From Linum tenue (lineage: Eukaryota > Streptophyta > Magnoliopsida > Malpighiales > Linaceae), in contig CAMGYJ010000006.1 in assembly GCA_946122785.1 (NCBI GenBank), positions 40,568,066 through 40,632,065 of the forward strand: a DNA stretch of 64,000 nucleotides. The letters are read 5' to 3'. The notes under the pieces are model-generated. The model was not told the origin of the DNA, ran no database searches, and saw nothing but the letters and a program-made list of their open reading frames with translations. Below, piece after piece: positions 19,907 through 31,039 of this stretch; positions within the stretch are counted from its first letter, which is position 1, and each line of letters starts with the position of its first letter. A program made the position numbers and the translations under genes.

Positions 19907-22719
19907 TTTTATTTTGATTTTTTTTTTGCGTACAAGGAGGCAAAAGCCGAGGAAAAGAAACCCAGGGGGTTTTACAGGATAGCGGGAGTAGGCGCCACAA
20001 TCCGGCGCTCGAATGAAACACCCATGGCGTCCTCTCTAACAATAGAAGCTAACTCGGGGGGTGGGTTAGCAACCTCATGCACACCATAGGGATAGACGAG
20101 ACTGTGCTTAGAGAGCCAGTCCGCAACTCTATTCCCTTCCCGGTATACATGAGTGATGCTTACCAACCACTCCTGACTAATCTTCCTACGGATCGCTGAG
20201 AGAAGGGTTGCATGGGGATGAACATGGTCATTTCTGTTGTTGATGAGCTGTATCGCAAGCTGGCAGTCAGACTCAAGGCACACCTTCCGACACCCTTTTT
20301 TCCAAGCCGTATCCAATCCATGAAACACTGCCCACAGCTCGGCCAAAATAGTCGTTGCCATCCCAAAGTTTGCAAGGAAACCAGCAATCCATTTACCTGT
20401 CCAATCGCGGAGCACACCTCCTGCTCCAGCAGCTCCAAGGTTGTCGTTAGAGGCCCATCAACGTTTAGAGCCACCCAACCATGCATCGCGGAGGTCCACC
20501 CAACCATCACCGTAGTTCGGGCAGTCGCCGACCCTCTACCATTGGGGAGAGGAGAGGGAGCTTGCCAAGCCTCATGCCACATTTTACACTTAGCCATAAT
20601 CGAGTACTCAAGGGAAGGAGGGGAGAGGGCAGAGCTTGGACCTTTGAAACAGGACGTGCACCGATTCTTCCAAATGAGCCATGATGCGACGCTGAAAAAG
20701 CTGCCCAACTCATACCCGATCCCATTGGCTCGCTGCTCCTAAGATTCTCACGCAGCCAGTTGCTTTCGTCAGTGTTGAAGAAACTGAACTGAAGGCTAGG
20801 CGGGTTGTGACGAAGCCAAAAGTAACGGGCCGCTGTGCAATCACGCAGAGTATGCAGGATGGACTCGACCAGGTGCCCGCAGCTAAAACAACTCTGGTTG
20901 ATTGTTACTTTTCTTGAGAACAGGAGAGACTTAGTCGCCAATCTCCCCAAGACAACAAGCCACATAAAGCTCCTGATCCTTTCCGTAACAGGAAGGCTCC
21001 AGATGATCTTCCAAATTTCCTCATCCGGGTCGGGCGGTCTCTGGTTTTGGAGGGAATAGGCTGACTTCGCCGAAAACATTCCATCCGACGAAGCTGGCGA
21101 GAAAATGGTATCATCCTCCGTGGCCATCTTGTCAACTCCAATGCTAAGGATCATCTGAAACACGTCGCTCGGGATGAGGTCCTCAAAGAGCTCCGTCCGC
21201 CAGGTTCCATCTTCCTCCACGAAATTCTCGATCGGCTCTGCAACATCAGACTCCAGGATATGGCCAAGTGCAACCTCCTTAAGTGGAACCTGTAAAACCC
21301 ACGAATCAAGCCAAAACTTAGTGTGTTTACCGTTCTTTATATTCCAAGCACAACCTTTCCGGAGGAGATCAGAAGCTTTAGCAAAGCTTCGCCAGGTAAA
21401 GGAACTTCGCTGAATTGGACGGATGAGCTCAAGGTTCTCCCGCTGTCGGCCATATATAGCTACCATCAACTGGGTCCATAGGCTGTCTTTCTCCTTCATC
21501 AATATCCAGCCGCTCTTCGCAAGCATCGCAAGATTTGCTTGCTTGAGAGATCTTAAGCCAGCTCCACCTTGCACCTTGGGCTGTGTCATCTTGTCCCAGG
21601 CTACCAGATGCATCTTCGATTTGTCTTCCTCGTCTCCCCATATAAAGTCCATGTTCATCCTGTCAATGCTCTTACAAACAGTACTGGGGATTAATTCAGT
21701 ATTCATGTAGTAGGTAGGAAGGGAGGACGAAACAGATTTGACAACAGTAAGCCTGGCCGCAAAGGAAAGTTTTTTCGCCTTCCAGGAAGCCAGCTTCTGC
21801 TGGATGCGGAGAAGAGATTCTGATAGCGGCTTTGAGTGACCCTTCCATGGATAGTCTGAAGCCCCAGGTACTTTCCTAGCTCCGTCTTAAGAGGAATGCC
21901 AGCTCGTCTGCTAAAGTATTCTGCCCTCTGTCGATCCACATTAGGCGACACAATCAACAGGGATTTGCTGTAATTTACTCTTTGTTCGGAGCTTAAGCAT
22001 AAATCGTCCAAACACTGCCGAATGACCCTGATCTGTCTCGTCTCTGCTTCTGCAAACAAAAGAAGGTCATCTGCAAAAAAAGGTGAGTAAAAGGCGGCCC
22101 TCCCCCGGTCAGGTGGATGGGTTTCCAGCTCCTGTTATTAACGGCCTCATCAATCATATGAGAAAGACGTTCCATACACAACACAAAAAGGTAGGGTGAA
22201 AGAGGGTCTCCCTGGCGCACTCCCCGTGTCGGGGTCAGAGTTGGGGACAATTCCCCATTCCAGAGGATCCTCATTCAATTCTGCTCCACACAATACATGA
22301 TGCAATTGATCCACGTGCTGGGCCATCCTACTTCCTTGAGAGTGTCACGCAGAAAATCCCATCTCAGCAAATCATACGCCTTCTACAGATCAATCTTCAG
22401 GATGAGCCCTCCCTTCTTCCCTTTCGAGAGTGTGAAGCGCTTCCTGCACAACAATGATGTTGTCCGTCGTCTGTCTTCCTGGAATGAAGCTGCTCTGCCT
22501 CGGTGAAACAAGCTTTTTCATCACCGGTTTCAGTCTGCTGGTCATTGCCTTTGTGATAGCCTTCAAGTTGATGTTGTTGAGGGATATAGGCCGCAGCTGA
22601 GAAACAACTTCCGGACTATCAACCTTCGGGATCAACACCACCGTAGACTCTAAGATCGCTTTTGGCAAAAGACCTGTAGAAAAGAAGTTAATAGCCAAAT
22701 CTGTTAAAGCCTTACACAG
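19907..22719 (-). mobile_element. 5'-truncated L1-type LINE with 15-bp target-site duplication
   Basis: TTACACTTGAGCTTT occurs at both edges (19892-19906 and 22720-22734), a perfect 15-bp target duplication. The T-rich run after the left copy (about 19903-19927) is the element's poly-A tail read on the opposite strand. Only the 3' part of ORF2 is present, so reverse transcription stopped early, as is common for LINE insertions. Confidence 0.95.
19972..22698 (-). pseudogene. LINE ORF2 3' portion (RT, zf-RVT, RNase H), broken
   Basis: In order on the minus strand: RT fingers at 22698-22390 (LRPISLNNINLKAITK, SFIPGRQTTDN); RT palm at 22274-21993 (RGVRQGDPLSPYLF), a frameshift at the F-A-D-D region, then 22059-21703; thumb, connection and zf-RVT at 21706-20730 (MNMDFIWGD, GGAGLRSLKQANLAMLAK, W-K-I-I-W-S-L); and a plant-type RNase H at about 20520-20050 (ILAELWAVFHGLD, LESDCQLAIQLI, HVYREGNRVADWLS). 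A frameshift near 20455 splits the RNase H start. RNase H in ORF2 is a known feature of some plant L1 lineages. It is a relic. Confidence 0.9.
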
Positions 22720-22806
22720 TTACACTTGAGCTTTAAGAGTGAACTATAGGACTGAAAAGTAAACAATAGAGCTGGAATCTTTGTCATAGCCTAGCCCAAA
22801 ATAGGT

Positions 22807-22820
22807 TGGGCCGTTGGGCC
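22807..22820 (+). promoter_or_regulatory. Paired TGGGCC (site II type) elements upstream of the FRS10-like gene
   Basis: TGGGCC occurs at 22807-22812 and 22815-22820. TGGGCC/T pairs are known TCP-binding site II elements common in promoters of constitutively expressed plant genes. They lie about 950 bp before the ATG and some 230 bp before a likely 5' UTR intron. The link to FRS10 is inferred from position. Confidence 0.45.
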
Positions 22821-23050
22821 TTCTCTGTTGGCTTTGTGATAAAAAAAAAAACAAATAAAGATTTTCATTTATTTTTCTGCAACTTTCTTCTCTATTTCTT
22901 GCGTGAAATTTTGTTGCGTAGTTGACTAGCCGCGGACCCAGGGCGGACAACGATGAAGAAGAATAAGGCGAAGCACTGGCAAACAGTGGAGGATTAATTC
23001 CTTTCCTCCTTCATAATTCCCAGTTTGCCGAGTCCATCTTCCTTCTGCTG

Positions 23051-23720
23051 GTAAGCGATTCCTTCGGTGATGTCTGGTGTTCTTGTTCCAAAGCTACCTT
23101 TCATTTTCTGTCTTCAATTGCTGAATTCTTGACTATATGGGATCACCGTAAAGCAGCCGCCTCCGTATCTTTCCTTAACGGTAGAGTTTTTCAATTTCGA
23201 TTTGCTTGAGAGCTCTGCATTGCACATCGTTGACAGATTGGGTGAATCAGTTTGTGGGTAGTTGTAAAGTTCCCCTGTTTGCAGCTACAACGACTGGCGG
23301 AACTCCAGAACGAACTTGGGTTTCCTGTGAAAACTTGTCTGCTTGAATTTCCGTGATGCCTGAACATTAGTTTAGTATTATATCTGTAATGTGCCCCCAG
23401 AAACTTGCTCGCGTCAAGTTTCCCATTGTCAGACCTCCCTTTCCTGTTTTAGAACATGAATCAATTCCTGATTTGGAATTCTCACAGCAGGGTTTGGATA
23501 TCAACTACTGGTTCCATGTCAATTATTTCATTGATCCACTATTCATGTCTAAGGGCACCCCCTTAGTTGCTCTTATTTCTGAGCTAAAGTTGTCGTTTTC
23601 TATTGGGAATGATGCCTTGATTGCTTACGTTTATCCGTTTTAAGTCACTGTTGACTTGGAGAATCTTATTAAGGAGTTGCAGATGAATCTCATGTTGATA
23701 TTTGCTTTGAAATTTTCCCA
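23051..23720 (+). other. Probable 5' UTR intron of the FRS10-like gene
   Basis: A good donor (CTG|GTAAGC) at 23051 and a pyrimidine-rich acceptor (TTTTCCCAG) ending at 23720 flank about 670 bp of T-rich DNA with no coding similarity. Splicing would place the ATG at 23768 about 48 bases into the next exon. The short frame 23389-23643 inside it has no recognisable similarity. No transcript evidence is available. Confidence 0.45.
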
Positions 23721-23767
23721 GTTGTACCCGTAAGGAGCTTGTTTTGCTTGAATATCTCTCACTACCA

Positions 23768-25941
23768 ATGGCCACAAAGCCATTGAGCAACATATGGATT
23801 CGACAACAACAATGCCCATGCGGAGACTGGAAGTGCTACCTTAGGTCTGATGGAGATGATCAATCAACATCAATAAACTCCCACTTACCAAAGAATGAGC
23901 CAACGACATCATCCTCATCATTGGTCGAACCAGTCTTCACACCCTATGTTGGTCAGATTTTCAAGACCGACGCAGATGCCTTTCAGTGCTACAGCAACTT
24001 TGCGCGAAAGAATGGCTTCTCAATCAGGAAAGCACGATCAACTGAAAGCCAAAACCTTGGAGTCTATAGGCGTGACTTTGTTTGCTACCGGTCGGGATTC
24101 AATCAGCCTAGAAAAAAAGCCAATGTGGAGCATCCCAGGGACCGAAAGTCGGTTCGATGTGGATGTGATGCAAAGTTGTATTTAACAAAGGAAATAGTAG
24201 ACGGTGTTGTTCAGTGGTATATCTCACAGTTCAGCAATATACACAATCACGAGTTGTTGGAAGATGATCAAGTTCGACTCTTACCTGCATATAGAAAAAT
24301 TCATGAAGCTGATCAAGAACGTATTGTCTTGTTATCCAAGGCTGGGTTTCCTGTGAATCGGATAGTTAAAGTGTTGGAGTTGGAAAAGGGAGTTCAGCCT
24401 GGGCAGCTTCCCTTCATAGAGAAGGATGTGAGAAACTTTGTAAGGACCTGTAAGAAGACTGTTCAAGAAACTGATGTTTTGCTTACTGAGAAGAAGGAGA
24501 ACGATAGGTTGGAGCTTCTTGAAGCATGCAAGGGTATGGCAGAGAGGGATAGTGATTTCGCTTATGATTATAGCACAGGTGTAAATGAAAAGATTGAGAA
24601 TGTTGCATGGGCATATGGGGAATCCGTTCGAGCCTATGCATTGTATGGAGATGTTGTTTACCTTGATACAACCTATCGTTCAATAACCTATGGATTGCTT
24701 CTAGGAGTGATGTTTGGCATGGATAATCATGGGAAGGCTGTTCTGTTCGGATGTTTCTTGCTGCAAGATGAAAGTTGTAACTCTTTTGCATGGGCTTTAC
24801 ATACTTTTGTTCGATTTATGAGAAGTAGACAGCCACAGACGATTCTAACAGATGTAGATTCTGGGATTATGGATGCTATAGCAATGGAATTGCCAGATGC
24901 TAAGCATGTGATATGTCTATGGCACGTGATGTCCAAGTTGTCTAGCTGGTTCTGTTTGCTTCTTGGTCAGCAGTATGGGGATTTTAAAGCTGAGTTTGAT
25001 ATCATCTGTCGCTTGGAAAGTGGAGAGGAATTTGAACACCAATGGAATCTTTTGATTGGAAGATTTGGACTTGTTTCGGATAAGCATGCTGCTTTGCTCT
25101 ACTCGTATAAAGGATCCTGGTCAATGAGTTATGTTAGAGGGTGCTTTCTGGCTCGTATGTTGACTCCTGAGTTCTCGCAGTCGGTTGATTTGTTCTTGAA
25201 AAGGATTCTGAATGGACAGTCATGTTTGCAAGTGTTCTTTGAGCAGGTTACTTACTCTCATTACTTCGCATGGGTTTTAATTGCTAGTTAGCTCTGCTAT
25301 TTTAACATTTATCTTCAGCTCTTTAAACTTTTGTGGGGATCTTGTAGGTGAATGCTGCTGCCAACTACGCGAATGAAGCCAAAACCAGGATTTACTATTC
25401 GCCGATCAAGACAGGCACACCTATCGAAGAGCATGCACGGAGCATTCTTACACCTTACGCTTTCAACATCTTTCAGCAAGAAATTGTGTTGTCCATGCAA
25501 TATGGAGCGCAAGAACTGCCAGATGGGTCATATCTCGTACAACATTTTAAGAAATTGGATGGAGAATATTTCATAATTTGGATACCTGAAGAGGAACAGG
25601 TTCACTGTTCGTGCAAAGAATTCGAGCACTCGGGGATTCTGTGTCGGCATTCTCTGAGGTTACTTCAGCTCAAGAACTGCTTTCAGCTCCCAGAAAAATA
25701 TTTACCAGTCCGCTGGAGAATTACTGTGGGAGAAGATCCTAATGCTGAAAGCAACAGTGATGAGTGTGTTCAAAGCTTCCATATTCTTGCTGCATCTCTA
25801 CTGACTGAATCGGTGATATCCAAAGATCGGTTTAGTTATGTTCGTAAGGAGCTTTCAACAATACTTGAGCATGTTCGAAGCATGCCAGCTGGAGAAGAAT
25901 TGCTTCTCAATGTGGCTGCTAATAATGGCGTTGAATCATAA
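23768..25941 (+). CDS. FRS10: FAR1-related protein, FRS10-like (exons 23768-25246 and 25348-25941)
   Basis: Joined exons give 690 aa. The FAR1/FHY3 family are nuclear transcription regulators derived from a Mutator-like transposase, with roles in light signalling. N-terminal W-I-R-Q-Q-Q-C-P-C-G-D-W-K-C is typical of the FRS10 branch. The FAR1 zinc-binding domain covers about residues 64-162 (RKARSTESQNLGVYRR, R-C-G-C, H-N-H-E). The MULE transposase domain lies near 268-360, with acidic residues at D300 (VYLDTTYRS) and D362 (ILTDVDSG). The SWIM zinc finger is C580-S-C ... GILCRH near 595. The intron has a GT at 25247 and AG ending at 25347. I start at ATG 23768, the first true ATG in frame (the frame extends upstream only through a TTG). 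No damage was seen. The FRS10 assignment is from remembered family sequence, not a search. Confidence 0.92.
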
Positions 25942-26105
25942 CTGGGATAAAATATAGTCTAGGGTGACCTATATAAACCACAGTTATAACATTGCGCATC
26001 AAAATATAATTTTTGCTTATCTTTGATTGCGTTGAACAGCAACCGGAAGGGGTGAAATACAAGCTTTTTGGTTGCTTCTATCTGCATCTTTATTCAATTA
26101 TTCTT

Positions 26106-27561
26106 GGGTTAATATATTTGTATGGCATGAACTTTGATTAAAATAATCATCCCGACCAATCTTTTCAATCTATAACATTCTGGCCTAAACTATACATCAA
26201 AATAACTAAATTGGCCAAACCCAACGTTTGACCGTTAACTTGGACAGTCAAACGCGTTGACTATCGGTCAACGCGCCATCACTGCCAACTTAGTAAATAT
26301 AAATTAAAAAATTCATGAATTCCACATAATCTCTATTTTTGAATTATTATAATTAAATAAAAAAATTAAAACAAAAATATTAATAAAAGACTCACGCTTC
26401 CCTTTCTCTTGTTTCGACCTTTTCTTTCTCCGCGATGATCTCTGTCCACAACAAGGAGGCCGGCGCCGGCGCCTGGCAGCGAAGGGAGTTTTAGAAGACT
26501 GGAGCGTGGGATCAGCGACAAGAATGGTGTCGCCGAGTCCGTGTTCAGCAGCAGGAGTTTTCGCATCACCGAAACCAGAGGTGGGTGCATCTTCCTCTAA
26601 CGATTTGCGAGGCTTTGACGTTCGGATCTGAGTTGGTGGCGGAAGAACAGAAGGAAGATAAAGAAGAAGGCTATAGTAGCCCAGAGATGCGGCAGAGGAG
26701 ATATAGAAGGTATCATGGATTTGAGAAGATCGATTTCGATTATTGATGAGATGTGAGAAGATTGATTTCGCCGCCAATTTCAGATCCTAGAACAATGGAC
26801 CATTGGAGCTCGATTTTCCCCTTGGAAATGGGTTTTCTACACGGCGACGAACATCGCTCCGTGGATCTTGACCGTCGGGGCGTCCACCGTTGACCGTGAT
26901 TTCCCGGTGGATGTCGTGCTCAGAGATGGAAGCATGCACGCTGGAGTTTCACTCTACGATGGGGACGGTCTGCCGGAGGGAGAGCTTTTGCCTCTTGTGT
27001 ACAGCGCCAATTGCAGGAGCAAGTACTGCTATTCGGGATACCTCGACCCGGCGAAAGTGAAGGGAAAGATTGTGTTCTGCGATCGCGGTGAAGGTGAAGG
27101 GGAAGATAGGTACACCCCTTGGAGTGGCGAATCTGTCGCATCTATTCAAATTTGAAAGGGGGTCTGTCGGAAGCTGGAAATTGGACACGAATTAGGGTTT
27201 TAGAATCAAAGAGGAGGTAGAGGCAGTTGGGAAATCGAAAATCGAAGAAGGGGTTGGGGGAGTAGACGGAGGGGAGCCGCCGGTGGGGGTTACTATTATT
27301 TTTTAATTTAATTGTAATAATTCAAAATTAGAAAATATTTGTAAATTGTGAATATTTTAATGATTTATATGATGATCGGGCGGTGACGTGGCATGTTGAC
27401 CGTTAGTCAACGTGTTTGACCGTCTAAATTAACGGTCAAACATCGGGTTTGGCCAATTTAGTTATTTTGATGTATAGTTTGGGTCAGGATGTTATAGATC
27501 GAAAATATTGGTCAGGATGTTTATTATGGTTAAAGTTCAGGCCATACAAATATATTAACCT
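26106..27561. mobile_element. Pack-MULE (Mutator-like) carrying a subtilase gene fragment
   Basis: Terminal inverted repeats of about 250 bp, roughly 80% alike by eye, start with GGTTAATATATTTGTATGGC on the left and its complement on the right. A perfect 9-bp duplication ATTATTCTT flanks the element (26097-26105 and 27562-27570). The 1456-bp element has no transposase and its GC-rich core (about 26400-27280) contains host-like coding sequence. It lies 165 bp past the FRS10-like stop codon, probably in or next to the 3' UTR. Confidence 0.95.
26838..27155 (+). pseudogene. Captured subtilisin-like protease (subtilase) fragment inside the Pack-MULE
   Basis: Plus-strand translation from about 26838 reads YTATNIAPWILTVGASTVDR, then VVLRDGSMHAGVSLYDGDGL, PLVYSANCRSKYCYSGYLDP and AKVKGKIVFCDRGEGEGEDR. 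This is the start of the PA (protease-associated) insert of plant secreted subtilases (S8 family, SBT1-like), lying between the catalytic His and Ser regions. Neither catalytic residue is included, so no protease could be made. The frame then runs into non-subtilase sequence and stops at 27155. The neighbouring minus-strand frame 26313-26777 (154 aa, basic tail RRRRRPPCCGQRSSRRKKR) may be a second captured piece; I do not recognise it. Confidence 0.85.
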
Positions 27562-27630
27562 ATTATTCTTTTAGTGCTCCTTGTTAAGAAATACCTCAGA
27601 ATTCAGGTTGTATGCACTTTCTGATTAATC

Positions 27631-28222
27631 ATTGTTAATGAGCCGATCCGAACCGAGTTTTATCATATTCAGATTTTGTTCGTTTATAAATGAGTCAACC
27701 TCGAGCTCGCTTTGTTTATAAACGAGTTGATTTGAGTAGAACACGATTCAGCTCATTTATTAAATCTTGGCTAATCATTAAGATCAAAAGTTTGGCTTGA
27801 GCTCAACTCTAAGATAACTTATAAATGAAATATCATAATATTTATATGCCATATATGATACATGAGATTAATTGCTGACATACTCAAAGTATTAAACATC
27901 ATATGAGGTGAGATATACGATTTTATAAATCTATGCATCATTGACAAACCAACTCATAAGATATAGATTGATTTTGTCATAGGTCGTAGTCAAATTGGTT
28001 GCTAGTCACGATGTTGAGACATTTCATGAGCTCAAAACGAGACCGTACATGAGTTGAACTCAACAAACCACCTAATCAATCTAGTTCACGAGCCTGATGA
28101 GCTGAACAGGGTTGAGTTCAAGCTCGGCTAATTAAAAAACGAATCAAGCTTTTCTTGAATCAAACGAGCTTTTATCGAATTGAACACCGAGCTGTTAGCG
28201 AATAGCTTGTTTCATTAACAAT
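27631..28222. mobile_element. hAT-like non-autonomous relic with repeated GAGCTCG/GAGCC motifs
   Basis: ATTGTTAATGAGCC at 27631 and its partial complement at 28211-28222 (TCATTAACAAT) form short inverted ends. The interior is rich in GAGCCGA, GAGCTCG and CGAGTT motifs in both orientations, the subterminal repeat style of plant hAT elements. No target duplication could be matched, so it is old or its ends are misplaced. Confidence 0.55.
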
Positions 28223-29877
28223 CCTGACTAGAAGACGCCAAATCTCATGTCTGCAATCTTTTCTGGCTGTTTTGAGTTGTGACATAGTTGGCATAATTGC
28301 TAGGATAGAATGGAATCAACCATAGCGAGTGGGAACATCAGTTTCATTGTCCTTATGCTCCCAAGAGTTTTCGTTCTGCTGGTGGTGGAATCAGTCGTTT
28401 CTAGCTTTTACTTTCAAATTTGTCCTCATGATGGTGCATGCTTCCTGCAACATATATACAAGCAGGGAACCAAAAGAGTTGCGTGATTACTATAAAAAGA
28501 GTTGAGAGATGCAATTTGGTTTTAGTGGTGGGGTTGTGCATTGTCTCTCCTTTGTCTCATTCTCAAGATGAAGTATTTTCATTATGCTCATTTTTCACTT
28601 CACTGTCCCCTCTAAGTTTCATCCTTTTACTTCGCTCGAACTTTATATATTGCTTGTTCTGATTTGATTTCTATTGAGTGTATGGCTCGGGATTCTAATA
28701 CAATCCACTAGCTATGTTTTTGTTTTGCCTGTGATACTGTTAATATCGGATGTACCATTTAAATTGTTTATTTTCTTTATAAAAAAAAAATTCACTGACA
28801 CGGATCAAATGGGTTTATTATAGCATTACAACACGGTTTGTTTGAAAGTATTGTTCCTCTTTTATTTTCGTTATATCTAGAATTGTTGGCCTCAACCAAT
28901 TTCGGTGTCGGTAGGATTTCATAATCCATAGTTTTTAATTATAAGAAATTTTGATTAGAAGGTGAGGCATAATAAGTCAAAAGGGGAATCTGAAAATCTG
29001 TTGTGGGAATTGAGGATATATTGTCCGGTGAACAAGTGACCCAAATGAGCCACAGTTCATGAATCATTAGTTTGTATGGCCCCATGCTTTGGTGTGATAT
29101 TGATATTGTCATAGATATTGATTTGATTTGATTTTTATTGAGAGACCTCCTAATCAATTTTGCAATTGCTTGGTAGTCATTTTTTAAAACATGAAAAATG
29201 GGTGAGAGAGAGGGAGAGAGACTGTTGTAATTGACTACAATCAATGGTGTGGCAAAACTGAAATAATAATAATAATAATAATAAGCATAACCTTTTTTGT
29301 TTAATTAAAAAGGGAGATAAATATAATACCATACAACTTCAAAAACTCCAGTCTAGTATCATATTGCAAAATTATCATTTAACAAGCATAAAAACTAACA
29401 GCAAATGGATATGCTATGCATTACTTGGTTGTCTTTTAGCATTTTCTTGTTAAAGTCAGTTTCCTTGTTGTAAGACTAAAAAGCAAAGAATCAACATAAA
29501 TTCTGATAGGTGGAATCTCAATAAAAGATAACACAAACTAGCTGGGAATGGCTTATTTAAAACCAATTGTCTCAACTCTCAACTACCATATCTGTTGATC
29601 CATTACTTGGGAAGAGTACATGTTTTACTTTTTACCAAGCAGTAGTTTCTGCTACTGGATGATAGCCAAGATGGAACAGAACTAAGAACATAATGAATGA
29701 TTCCCAGAATTTTGGGTAATCTGCAGTAATGTTGGCTTGCCCTTTCACTGTCTCCCATTTTTACAATATCCAACTAGTGGGAGGCTTCTGATCATAACCC
29801 ATGTCAGAAATGGATGGGGAAAAAAATCATGGGTAAAAAAAACCCCCTGAAAAGTTGAGTCGAACTGTGATCAGTTA
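28223..29877. other. Intergenic region, no supported gene
   Basis: AT-rich single-copy-looking DNA. No frame has recognisable similarity. A GA-repeat patch lies at about 29203-29221 and an (AAT)n microsatellite at 29262-29283. The last few hundred bases before 29878 are the likely 3' flank of the minus-strand DUF761-type gene. Confidence 0.55.
29262..29283. repeat. (AAT)7 microsatellite
   Basis: Seven AAT units in a row; likely length-variable. Confidence 0.9.
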
Positions 29878-30516
29878 TCACTGAACTATGGTGAGCTGTT
29901 GCTGCTGCTGTTGAGCTTCAAACTTGATCCCAGCTTTCATCTTTCTAATGAAATCCTCACATTTCCTCTGCAATTCTTCACCACTCAGCAACCCATTTTT
30001 CTCTTCTCCTTGTCCAACTTCAACAAACGAATCTCCATCTATATGCTTCTCCTCATCACAACCCCCAACTTCACCTGTCATAAAGCTGCAATTTTCATCA
30101 TCCTCTTCCCTTTCGCCCTCTGAAATCACTTCTTCTGTAACAAAGCTGCAATCTTTACCCTCCTCTCTCCTTTCACCTACTGCAATCACCTCTTCTTCTG
30201 TTGCCTCTTCCAGTACTTTCTCCCTAACTTCCATCTCTGACTTAAAGTCAGCAACTTTCTTCTTCCCCCCATTCCCGATCAGACCAGAACTCCTTGCAAT
30301 CAGGACCAAGATCCAATTGCAGAGGATGAACATGTAATTCTTGTCCACAACTGTGCTGGAAAGTTCGATTACCAGAGGGAATACACAATCAGAATGCTGA
30401 AAGAGCACAAAGAAGAAGATAATTGGAGCTATGAACTTTGTTGCCTTCTTTACGGACTGGGAAGAACTGCTCAAAGGTAGAGACTTCCCCTGGCGGTTTA
30501 GGGATATGGGTTCCAT
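29878..30516 (-). CDS. Single-exon DUF761-type small membrane protein, 212 aa
   Basis: Starts at the ATG complementary to 30514-30516 and ends at TGA 29878-29880. A basic, Ser-rich N-terminus (1-25) precedes two hydrophobic segments (about 27-50, APIIFFFVLF; about 60-76, MFILCNWILVLIA), suggesting a membrane anchor. A long acidic Glu-rich stretch (95-170) follows. The C-terminus has the pattern GEELQRKCEDFIRKMKAGIK, matching the DUF761 motif of plant proteins that end with a conserved E-L-x-R-x-x-E-F-I-x-K-type helix. A poly-Gln tail closes the protein. Biochemical role unknown. A TATA-like element lies about 100 bp upstream. Alternative: another DUF4408/DUF761 family member of the same shape. 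Confidence 0.85.
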   Translation of the reverse strand: MEPISLNRQGKSLPLSSSSQSVKKATKFIAPIIFFFVLFQHSDCVFPLVIELSSTVVDKNYMFILCNWILVLIARSSGLIGNGGKKKVADFKSEMEVREKVLEEATEEEVIAVGERREEGKDCSFVTEEVISEGEREEDDENCSFMTGEVGGCDEEKHIDGDSFVEVGQGEEKNGLLSGEELQRKCEDFIRKMKAGIKFEAQQQQQQLTIVQ

Positions 30517-31039
30517 TTTGATCTTTTTCCCGGAAAGATGGGATGTGGGTCTGTGACTGTGAGAAAGAAGAGATGGCTTGTAGTTGCGGTTTCTTTTATT
30601 TTTGGCTGAATTAAATATATATATAGGAAAGGAGATGTTCCGTTATATAGGGGACTTTTCTAAGGGCAATGAGAACAGGTCAGTCAACTGCCCTCTGTTT
30701 GTTCTGTTTAACTACTATTGTTAGTCCCTCAGGGGAAAGAAGGGTGATACTTTTCAGTTTTTGTCCTTTCCTTTGGGCTTCTAAGAAGATACCATTGGAA
30801 TTTCTAGGAACCTATGATGTAACTAAAATTCCCCGCTTTCACGCGGCGATTTTTTGTGTATCAAAAAATTGGTAAGAAATCTGAGGTTTACGGTTACACA
30901 GAGCAATAGCATGATTAGGTTACTAAAATTTGATCCATTCAAAAATTATTTAGAGGGGCCAATGATATATCTACTCTCTCTTAGTAAGTTGACCGATTCA
31001 AAATCAAATTTAATAACTTAATTTTTTGCTAGAGGACAT
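30517..31039. other. Promoter region of the DUF761-type gene and flank
   Basis: Beyond the TATA box (30612-30625) I see no gene. 31032-31039 (GAGGACAT) is the left target duplication of the hAT element. Confidence 0.5.
30612..30625 (-). promoter_or_regulatory. TATA box of the DUF761-type gene
   Basis: On the minus strand CCTATATATATATT lies about 100 bp upstream of the start codon, a strong plant TATA consensus at a suitable distance. Confidence 0.65.

Noticed and set aside
23389..23643. 84-aa frame upstream of the FRS10-like gene
   Set aside because: Lies in a likely 5' UTR intron and has no recognisable similarity.
23744..23767. Upstream start of the FRS10-like protein at 23744
   Set aside because: The codon is TTG; the first real ATG in frame is 23768.
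24483..24936. Minus-strand frames within the FRS10-like exon
   Set aside because: Shadows of the real coding frame.
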